The position numbers and the translations under genes are program-made. From Lachnospiraceae bacterium (GTDB taxonomy: Bacteria; Bacillota_A; Clostridia; Lachnospirales; Lachnospiraceae), in assembly GCA_017391465.1 (NCBI GenBank), contig JAFOYH010000135.1, positions 1-5,647 on the forward strand: a DNA stretch of 5,647 bases, written 5' to 3'. Below are positions 1-5,647 of the stretch, piece by piece (position 1 is the first letter of the stretch; every line of letters begins with the position of its first letter). The notes under the pieces were generated by a model. It ran no database searches and was not told the origin of the DNA. It saw only the letters and a list, made by a program, of their open reading frames with translations.

Positions 1-42
1 TAAAAAAAGAAGGCTCATAGTGTGTTCACTACAAACCTTCTT
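1..42 (-). terminator. Intrinsic terminator of groES-groEL
   Basis: An inverted repeat pairs 7-22 with 27-42. Read on the minus strand it forms an uninterrupted 16-bp stem with a 4-base AACA loop; three of the pairs are G-U wobbles in the middle. The outer 7 bp (AAGAAGG/CCTTCTT) and inner 5 bp (TAGTG/CACTA) are Watson-Crick. The stem runs directly into a U-tract (complement of the A-run at 2-8). It begins 13 bases after the groEL stop codon, as expected for a Rho-independent terminator closing the operon. Confidence 0.92.
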
Positions 43-55
43 ATTAATCAGCGCT

Positions 56-1681
<1,626 letters not shown>

Positions 1682-1688
1682 TCATCTA

Positions 1689-1693
1689 CCTCC
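1689..1693 (-). promoter_or_regulatory. Ribosome binding site of groEL
   Basis: GGAGG (GGAGGTA when extended) lies in the 25-base gap between groES and groEL, 10 bases before the groEL ATG. It confirms the start at 1678 and shows that groEL is initiated independently within the shared transcript. Confidence 0.85.
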
Positions 1694-1703
1694 AAATTTG
1701 AAA

Positions 1704-1988
1704 TTATTCAACAACTGCTAAAATATCAGACTGACGAACGATCATAAATTCTTCACCGTCCAGCTTCACTTCTGTTCCGGAATATTTGGAATAAATAACT
1801 TTCTGTCCAACAGATACTTCCATTTTTACTTCTTTACCATCAACAATACCACCAGGACCAACAGCAATGATTTCTGCTTCCTGTGGTTTTTCTTTTGCCT
1901 GACCGGTTAACACAATACCAGATTTTGTTGTTTCTTCTGCTACAAGCTGTTTTAATACGACTCTGTCACCCAATGGTCTTAATTTCAT
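1704..1988 (-). CDS. groES: Co-chaperonin GroES (Hsp10, Cpn10)
   Basis: This 94-residue protein is the small chaperonin subunit, whose heptamer caps the GroEL ring and encloses the substrate. The opening MKLRPLGDRVVLK is the classic Cpn10 signature. The flexible mobile loop spans about residues 17-36 and carries the hydrophobic tripeptide IVL (25-27) that docks onto GroEL. GPGGIVDGKEV (44-54) is the roof hairpin, and KYSGTEVKLDGEEFMIVRQSDILAVVE (68-94) is the conserved C-terminal half. Length matches the family (about 94-97). The ATG is preceded by a perfect AGGAGG at 1997-2002 with an 8-base spacer. It is the first gene of the groES-groEL operon, downstream of a CIRCE operator, so heat-shock control by HrcA is expected. 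Confidence 0.99.
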   Translation of the reverse strand: MKLRPLGDRVVLKQLVAEETTKSGIVLTGQAKEKPQEAEIIAVGPGGIVDGKEVKMEVSVGQKVIYSKYSGTEVKLDGEEFMIVRQSDILAVVE

Positions 1989-1996
1989 ATCTATTT

Positions 1997-2002
1997 CCTC
2001 CT
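1997..2002 (-). promoter_or_regulatory. Ribosome binding site of groES
   Basis: AGGAGG, a perfect anti-16S match, sits 8 bases before the groES ATG and 19 bases downstream of the CIRCE operator in the transcript. Confidence 0.88.
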
Positions 2003-2021
2003 GACAAACGTTTCACCTTTA

Positions 2022-2048
2022 TTAGCACTCCATCTTTATGAGTGCTAA
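2022..2048 (-). promoter_or_regulatory. CIRCE operator (HrcA binding site) of groESL
   Basis: TTAGCACTC (2022-2030), a 9-base spacer and GAGTGCTAA (2040-2048) form a perfect CIRCE inverted repeat, identical to the consensus in both arms and in spacing. It lies between the predicted groESL promoter and the groES ribosome binding site, probably at or just after the transcription start. In Gram-positive bacteria HrcA binds here and represses groESL; GroEL itself keeps HrcA active, and heat stress relieves repression. hrcA is not in this window. No CtsR-type repeat (GGTCAAA tandem) is visible. Confidence 0.98.
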
Positions 2049-2053
2049 ATATG

Positions 2054-2087
2054 AGTATATATTATTTTATTCGCTTTTAAGTTGCAA
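2054..2087 (-). promoter_or_regulatory. Probable groESL promoter (sigma-A type)
   Basis: On the minus strand, TTGCAA (2082-2087, 4 of 6 to TTGACA) is followed after 17 bases by TAATAT (2059-2064, 4 of 6). A better -10 by itself is TATACT (2054-2059, 5 of 6), but its -35 would then be poor (ACTTAA, 17-base spacing). Either choice puts the start of transcription at about 2047-2052, at the upstream edge of CIRCE, the usual arrangement for HrcA-controlled operons. The position is secure to about 10 bases; the exact hexamers are not. Confidence 0.55.
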
Positions 2088-2216
2088 CCTTAAAAAATCC
2101 TGTATTTTATAATATATTCACATATATCTTAAAATATCTCTTGTTTTCTCATTTTTTCTCTGTATTTTAATTGAAAGACATTTTTCAAAATCTGTTTCAT
2201 TCAAATGCTAAAATTA
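2088..2216. other. AT-rich spacer between glnS terminator and groESL promoter
   Basis: About 130 bases of T-rich sequence (plus-strand sense) with no coding frame of note. A 10-base direct repeat, ctgtatttta, occurs at 2100-2109 and 2160-2169, and a weak 6-bp hairpin TTGAAA/TTTCAA at 2171-2188. Neither matches a regulator site that I recognise. A-tracts on the minus strand just upstream of the groESL promoter could act as an UP-like element; this is only an inference. Confidence 0.4.
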
Positions 2217-2242
2217 AGGGATGCGAGATTCATCGCATCCCT
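2217..2242 (-). terminator. Intrinsic terminator of glnS
   Basis: A perfect 10-bp stem, AGGGATGCGA paired with TCGCATCCCT (2217-2226 with 2233-2242), encloses a 6-base loop. On the minus strand it is followed by TTAATTTT, a moderate U-rich tail. It begins 12 bases after the glnS stop codon and separates glnS from groESL. Confidence 0.9.
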
Positions 2243-2254
2243 GATTATCTGTTA

Positions 2255-3925
2255 TTATTTAGGCAGTTTAAAAGAACTCTTCAATGATACAATACGGTTG
2301 AATACCAATGCATCCGGCTGACTGTCTTTTTCATCAACGCAGAAATATCCATTACGAACAAACTGGAAACTGTCTCCGGATTTTGCATCTGCAAGAGATG
2401 GTTCAAGATAACAGTTTTCAAGGATTGTTAAGGAGTTTGGATTTAAATTCAAAGAGCCATCTTCGTTATATACGCCTTTTTCTTCATCTACAAGGTTTTC
2501 GTAAAGACGAACAGTTGCTTTAACTGCAGTTGGAGCTGCAACCCAGTGAATTGTTCCTTTGACTTTACGTCCTGTAAATCCGTTACCGCTGCGTGTTTCC
2601 GGATCATAAGTACAGTGAATTTCTGTGACATTGCCATCTTCATCTTTCTTATAATCCACACATTTAACAAAGTATGCATTCATCAAACGTACTTCGTTGC
2701 CTGGGAAAAGACGGAAATATTTCTTAGGAGGTTCTTCCATGAAGTCTTCTCTCTCGATATAGAGTTCACGGCAGAATGGCACCTGACGAACGCCCATCTC
2801 TTCGTTTTCCTGATTATTAACTACGTCAAAATATTCAACCTGATCTTCCGGATAGTTATCAATGATAACTTTAACCGGATCCAAAATTGCCATGACACGC
2901 GGTTTTTTCGTTTTAAGGTCATCACGGATACAGTATTCAAGCATCGCATAATCAACAGAACTGTTGCTCTTAGAAACCCCACAAAGTTCCATAAATGTAC
3001 GGATAGATTCCGGTGTAAAGCCACGACGACGAAGTGCTGCAATTGTAACAAGACGCGGATCATCCCAGCCGTCTACAATACCTTCATCAACAAGACGTTT
3101 GATGTAACGTTTTCCTGTAACAACGTTTGTTAAATACATCTTCGCAAATTCGATCTGCTTTGGCGGTTCTGCATATTCAAGCTCACGAACAACCCAGTCA
3201 TATAATGGACGGTGATCTTCGAATTCCAATGTACAGATGGAATGAGAAATGCCTTCAATAGCATCTTCGATTGGATGTGCAAAATCATACATAGGATAGA
3301 TACACCATGCATCACCTGTATTATGATGTGTCATACGTGCAACACGATAGATAACCGGATCACGCATGTTGATGTTTGGTGATGTCATGTCGATCTTTGC
3401 ACGAAGCACTTTGGATCCGTCCGGAAATTCACCATTCTTCATCGCTTCAAACAATGCAAGGTTTTCTTCGATGGAACGGTTTCTGTATGGACTTTCTTTT
3501 CCAGGTTCTTTTAAAGTTCCTCTATATTCGCGGATTTCTTCAGCACTGAGATCACATACGAAGGCTTTCCCTTTTTTAATTAATTTCACAGCCGCTTCGT
3601 ACATCTCCTGGAAATAGTTGGATGCAAAACGTACTTCGCCTTCATATTTTGCACCAAGCCATTCTACGTCTTTAATGATAGACTGAACGAATTCTGTTTT
3701 TTCTTTAGTTGGGTTTGTATCGTCAAAACGAAGGTTGAATTTACCATCGTATTTCTGAGCCAAGCCATAGTTTAATAAAATAGACTTTGCATGTCCAATA
3801 TGCAAATAACCATTCGGTTCTGGAGGGAATCGTGTTGCAACGGTATGAACATGTCCTTCCTGTAAGTCTTTATCAATAATCTGTTCAATAAAATTTTTTG
3901 ATACAACGCTATCTTTTTCTTCCAT
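2255..3925 (-). CDS. glnS: Glutamine--tRNA ligase (GlnRS)
   Basis: This 556-residue class I synthetase charges tRNA-Gln with glutamine in the cytoplasm. In order: the Rossmann catalytic domain with [15 protein letters not shown] (HIGH at residues 42-45), LRFDDTNP (65-72), the [15 protein letters not shown] connector region (124-138), [35 protein letters not shown] (210-244), WDDPRL (287-292), then the two beta-barrel anticodon-binding domains (about 335-556). Length matches E. coli GlnRS (554), and the FAHPIED and LEFEDHRP blocks favour GlnRS over GluRS. The normal MSKR loop reads TGKR (270-273). I start at the ATG at 3925 because AGGAGG (3934-3939) lies 8 bases before it; an in-frame TTG at 3943 would place that site inside the gene. 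It has its own promoter and terminator, so it is probably a single-gene unit. Confidence 0.97.
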   Translation of the reverse strand: MEEKDSVVSKNFIEQIIDKDLQEGHVHTVATRFPPEPNGYLHIGHAKSILLNYGLAQKYDGKFNLRFDDTNPTKEKTEFVQSIIKDVEWLGAKYEGEVRFASNYFQEMYEAAVKLIKKGKAFVCDLSAEEIREYRGTLKEPGKESPYRNRSIEENLALFEAMKNGEFPDGSKVLRAKIDMTSPNINMRDPVIYRVARMTHHNTGDAWCIYPMYDFAHPIEDAIEGISHSICTLEFEDHRPLYDWVVRELEYAEPPKQIEFAKMYLTNVVTGKRYIKRLVDEGIVDGWDDPRLVTIAALRRRGFTPESIRTFMELCGVSKSNSSVDYAMLEYCIRDDLKTKKPRVMAILDPVKVIIDNYPEDQVEYFDVVNNQENEEMGVRQVPFCRELYIEREDFMEEPPKKYFRLFPGNEVRLMNAYFVKCVDYKKDEDGNVTEIHCTYDPETRSGNGFTGRKVKGTIHWVAAPTAVKATVRLYENLVDEEKGVYNEDGSLNLNPNSLTILENCYLEPSLADAKSGDSFQFVRNGYFCVDEKDSQPDALVFNRIVSLKSSFKLPK

Positions 3926-3933
3926 AACATTTG

Positions 3934-3939
3934 CCTCCT
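3934..3939 (-). promoter_or_regulatory. Ribosome binding site deciding the glnS start
   Basis: AGGAGG lies 8 bases before the ATG at 3925. The longer frame that opens with TTG at 3943 would begin only one base beyond this site, translate through it and lack a site of its own, so the ATG is the start to prefer. Confidence 0.9.
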
Positions 3940-3955
3940 GCAATTCGTATCTTAT

Positions 3956-3984
3956 ATTGTATCATAGATTACACAGTTTGTCTT
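3956..3984 (-). promoter_or_regulatory. glnS promoter, sigma-A type with extended -10
   Basis: On the minus strand: AAGACA (3979-3984, 4 of 6 to TTGACA), a 17-base spacer, then TACAAT (3956-3961, 5 of 6 to TATAAT) directly preceded by TGA, giving an extended -10 element TGnTACAAT (3956-3964). Start of transcription is expected near 3949, giving a short leader of about 24 bases before the ATG, with no room for a T-box or riboswitch. The -35 lies 4 bases past the stop codon of the upstream gene. No terminator is visible between the two genes, so read-through is also possible. Confidence 0.75.
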
Positions 3985-3988
3985 CCAT

Positions 3989-4384
3989 TTATTCAGATTT
4001 CGCCTGTGTCATCTCTTCATGTTCCTGCTTAAGTTCCTGATATAACTGCCATGAATTCCATCGTGCATTTGAAGGTGTTAATACGGCTTTATAATTAATT
4101 TTTGCAATACCTTCTTTACGCATACTTTGAAGAAACAAATCGATACGATGACTTGTGAATCCGCGCATAACCATCATTTCATCATCAAAATCCTGAACTT
4201 CTGCATTCGGATTTTCCAAGGTGATATCTTTAAGTCCGGCAAGCAAACCTACCGGCTTTGAATAATCTGTTTTATCAATGACACGAATACGCATTCCCAT
4301 GCGTACCATGAGCATTTTTAACTTACGTCCTTTTTCGTTATCCATATTATATAAAAGTACGGTCTCACCACTTGGTTTAATCAT
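3989..4384 (-). CDS. DUF3783 domain-containing protein, function unknown
   Basis: A 131-residue protein that I recognise as the DUF3783 family of Gram-positive bacteria; no biochemical role is established to my knowledge. An N-terminal block, GETVLLYNMDNEKGRKLKMLMVRMGMRIRVID (residues 6-37), looks like beta-helix-beta and precedes a GLLAG element (46-50). A C-terminal block has EMMVMRGFTSHRIDLFLQSMRKEGI (69-93) and then YKAVLTPSNARWNSWQLYQELKQEHEEM (98-125), the most family-like stretch. No signal peptide, membrane span, cysteine pair or known catalytic motif is seen, so it is probably a small soluble cytoplasmic protein. GGAGG at 4392-4396 sits 7 bases before the ATG. It lies between a terminator upstream and glnS downstream, with no clear promoter. 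Family call is from memory of its conserved motifs. Confidence 0.85.
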   Translation of the reverse strand: MIKPSGETVLLYNMDNEKGRKLKMLMVRMGMRIRVIDKTDYSKPVGLLAGLKDITLENPNAEVQDFDDEMMVMRGFTSHRIDLFLQSMRKEGIAKINYKAVLTPSNARWNSWQLYQELKQEHEEMTQAKSE

Positions 4385-4390
4385 AAAAAA

Positions 4391-4398
4391 ACCTCCTT
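4391..4398 (-). promoter_or_regulatory. Ribosome binding site of the DUF3783 gene
   Basis: AAGGAGGT, a full-length anti-16S match, has its GGAGG core (4392-4396) 7 bases before the ATG at 4384. It fixes the start and argues that this short gene is really translated. Confidence 0.9.
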
Positions 4399-4414
4399 TA
4401 TTACTAATAACAAA

Positions 4415-4450
4415 AAAACCTTGTAAATCAACTCGGATCTACAAGGTTTT
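4415..4450 (-). terminator. Intrinsic terminator after tRNA-Thr
   Basis: Positions 4415-4425 pair perfectly with 4440-4450 (AAAACCTTGTA/TACAAGGTTTT). On the minus strand, four more pairs (one of them G-U) extend this to a 15-bp stem with a 6-base CGAGUU loop. The stem runs into a run of T (complement of the A-run 4412-4418). It begins 4 bases beyond the tRNA discriminator position, so it should end the tRNA transcript and any read-through from sigH. Confidence 0.92.
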
Positions 4451-4453
4451 CCA

Positions 4454-4526
<73 letters not shown>

Positions 4527-4545
4527 ATTTACAAACTGCCTAATA

Positions 4546-4574
4546 AATATAATATAAATAAATAAAAATGTCAA
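4546..4574 (-). promoter_or_regulatory. Strong sigma-A promoter of tRNA-Thr
   Basis: Consensus TTGACA (4569-4574), a 17-base spacer and TATATT (4546-4551, 5 of 6 to TATAAT) stand on the minus strand between the sigH stop and the tRNA. The start of transcription is expected near 4539, about 13 bases before the mature tRNA 5' end, the short leader usual for a tRNA gene. It is the best promoter in the window. Confidence 0.88.
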
Positions 4575-4606
4575 CCATTTTGTCAGTCGCCTTCATCGTA
4601 TAATGA

Positions 4607-5203
4607 TTATTTATCCATGTCATTTAAGATAAGCTGTAATTTATTTTTAATACGATGTAAGGCATTATCAATGGATTTTTCTTTTTTACCAAGACGGTCT
4701 GCCATTTGAACATAACTGTAACCTTTTAAAAACAAGTCCAGAACCGCAGCCTCTAAAGAACTCAGTTTTTGAGTCAGTTTTTGCTGGATCAGCCACATAC
4801 GTTCACGATCAATAATGGTTTCTTCCGGATTGAGTATTGCCGAGGAAACTCTGTTTTCTTCGAATTCAAAATCATCGGAATGACTTAACGATATGTAGCC
4901 ATTTAACGGGCTGTGCTTCTTTCTTCCAGCCATAGTCACTGCAGAATAAATCTGACGTTCAATACATAATTTGGCAAATGAATAAAACGAAGAATCACGA
5001 TCTGTCTGATAGTCCTGAACCGCTTTAAAAAGGCCAATCATCCCTTCCTGAATCAAATCCTCTGTTTCTCCGCCAATCAAAAACATCGATCTGGACTTTT
5101 TGATCACTAATGGTTTGTATTTATTCATGATATGATCCAATGCCGCCGGGTCTCCCAGACGGCATTGTTCGATAAGTTTTTCATCGCTATTTAAATCATT
5201 CAT
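4607..5203 (-). CDS. sigH: RNA polymerase sigma factor, SigH (Spo0H) family
   Basis: A 198-residue sigma-70 family factor lacking region 1 and a full region 3. Region 2 spans about residues 17-90: DLIQEGMIGLFKAVQDYQ (49-66) is the core-binding 2.2 segment and SSFYSFAKLCIERQI (71-85) the -10 recognition/melting segment. The linker GRKKHSPLNGYISL (93-106) closely resembles the corresponding stretch of B. subtilis SigH. Region 4 spans about 149-195, with a helix-turn-helix around YVQMADRLGKKEKSIDNALHRIKNKL (164-189). In Bacillus SigH drives stationary-phase, sporulation and competence genes; the role here is inferred. ATG overlaps the rlmB stop by one base, with GAGGA at 5211-5215 as ribosome binding site. 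Length is slightly below B. subtilis SigH (218). No terminator of its own is visible, so its transcript may run on through the tRNA. Confidence 0.88.
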   Translation of the reverse strand: MNDLNSDEKLIEQCRLGDPAALDHIMNKYKPLVIKKSRSMFLIGGETEDLIQEGMIGLFKAVQDYQTDRDSSFYSFAKLCIERQIYSAVTMAGRKKHSPLNGYISLSHSDDFEFEENRVSSAILNPEETIIDRERMWLIQQKLTQKLSSLEAAVLDLFLKGYSYVQMADRLGKKEKSIDNALHRIKNKLQLILNDMDK

Positions 5204-5647
5204 TAATTCATCCTCTGACGAACAATCTCATATGCCAATACACCTGCAGCAACCGATGCATTCAGAGAATCAATATCCCCTTTCATCGGAATGGATGCAA
5301 TAAAGTCACACTTTTCGCGGACAAGACGGCTCACGCCATCGCCTTCATTGCCGACAACCAAGCCGATCGCACCCTTTAAGTTCAAACGATACATCACTTC
5401 GCCGCCCATATCTGCACATACAAACCAGAGACCTTCTTTTTTTAACTGATCGATGGTCTGTCCGAGATTCGATACTTTGGCAACCGGTGTATAATTCAAA
5501 GCACCTGCAGATGTTTTTGCAACAGTCGCTGTCAGTCCTACCGCACGATGTTTTGGAATAATGACACCGTGAGCACCTGCAAGATTGGCTGTACGGATAA
5601 TAGCCCCAAGATTATGCGGATCTTCAATACCATCCAAAACAAATACA
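5203..5647 (-). CDS. rlmB: 23S rRNA 2'-O-ribose methyltransferase RlmB (TrmH/SpoU family), 3' part
   Basis: The C-terminal 147 residues are present; the 5' end lies beyond the window edge, and an apparent start at 5637 is a TTG leucine codon inside the gene (preceded in frame by Val-Phe-Val). The three SPOUT knot motifs are intact: motif 1 DPHNLGAIIRTA (visible residues 9-20, with catalytic-type Asn12 and Arg18), motif 2 GLVVGNEGDGVS (95-106) and motif 3 ASIPMKGDIDSLNASVAAGVLAYE (117-140). The family transfers a methyl group from S-adenosylmethionine to a ribose 2'-OH; RlmB acts on G2251 (E. coli numbering) in the 23S peptidyl-transferase P loop. The neighbouring sigH supports RlmB over other TrmH paralogues, since rlmB precedes sigH in Bacillus too. 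The missing N-terminal part would hold the L30e-like RNA-binding domain. Confidence 0.92.
   Translation of the reverse strand, partial: VFVLDGIEDPHNLGAIIRTANLAGAHGVIIPKHRAVGLTATVAKTSAGALNYTPVAKVSNLGQTIDQLKKEGLWFVCADMGGEVMYRLNLKGAIGLVVGNEGDGVSRLVREKCDFIASIPMKGDIDSLNASVAAGVLAYEIVRQRMN

Noticed and set aside
2100..2169. Direct repeat ctgtatttta at 2100-2109 and 2160-2169
   Set aside because: Ten AT-rich bases repeated once in a T-rich spacer are weak evidence of an operator; the 60-base distance fits no regulator that I recognise.
2171..2188. Small hairpin TTGAAA/TTTCAA in the glnS-groES spacer
   Set aside because: Six mostly A-T pairs are too weak to be a terminator or riboswitch, and a much better terminator lies at 2217-2242.
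2203..2211. AAATGCTAA, resembling the right arm of CIRCE
   Set aside because: It is a single half-site with 7 of 9 matches and no partner arm at the 9-base spacing; chance is likely in this AT-rich stretch.
2546..3133. A 195-codon open frame on the plus strand, opposite glnS
   Set aside because: It is wholly antisense to a highly conserved gene, its product is low-complexity and Cys/Phe/Asn/Ile-rich with no recognisable domain, and it has no convincing ribosome binding site. It is a shadow of glnS codon bias.
3944..3988. T-box or other leader riboswitch ahead of glnS
   Set aside because: The region is too short, the predicted leader is about 24 bases, and no T-box sequence or antiterminator hairpin is seen.
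4575..4606. Possible terminator just after sigH
   Set aside because: Only a 4-bp TCAT/ATGA pairing without a T-tract is present, so no terminator is called between sigH and the tRNA promoter.

Overview
The window is an AT-rich stretch of chromosome with every recognisable gene on the minus strand, so transcription runs from high to low coordinates. Gene content, strong GGAGG-type ribosome binding sites, a CIRCE heat-shock operator and a Spo0H-like sigma factor beside rlmB all point to a low-GC Gram-positive bacterium (Bacillota). A GlnRS gene and a DUF3783 protein fit a Clostridia- or Erysipelotrichia-like lineage better than Bacillus. That placement is an inference from gene content; no 16S or other marker is present. 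All six protein-coding genes end in TAA, and the standard genetic code explains every frame.

Layout in transcription order. (1) 5647-5203: the 3' part of rlmB (23S rRNA 2'-O-ribose methyltransferase), cut by the window edge. (2) 5203-4607: a sigma-H/Spo0H family sigma factor whose ATG shares one base with the rlmB stop (TAATG), so the two are very probably co-transcribed and translationally coupled. (3) 4574-4415: a textbook promoter, tRNA-Thr(GGU) without encoded CCA, and an intrinsic terminator that starts 4 bases beyond the tRNA. (4) 4384-3989: a DUF3783-family protein of unknown function, placed right behind that terminator with no evident promoter of its own. (5) 3984-2217: glnS with its own extended -10 promoter and its own terminator. 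(6) 2087-1: the groES-groEL operon with promoter, perfect CIRCE operator and terminal hairpin.

Functionally this is a translation, transcription and protein-folding neighbourhood: rRNA modification, a stationary-phase/developmental sigma factor, a threonine tRNA, a glutamine tRNA synthetase and the main chaperonin under HrcA control. I see no mobile element, CRISPR array, phage gene or evident new system. The points that merit a second look are a degenerate MSK signature loop in GlnRS (TGKR in place of MSKR), the promoterless DUF3783 gene behind a terminator, the direct rlmB-sigH junction lacking the intervening rae1/yacP gene of Bacillus, and an A-C mismatch in the tRNA D stem.
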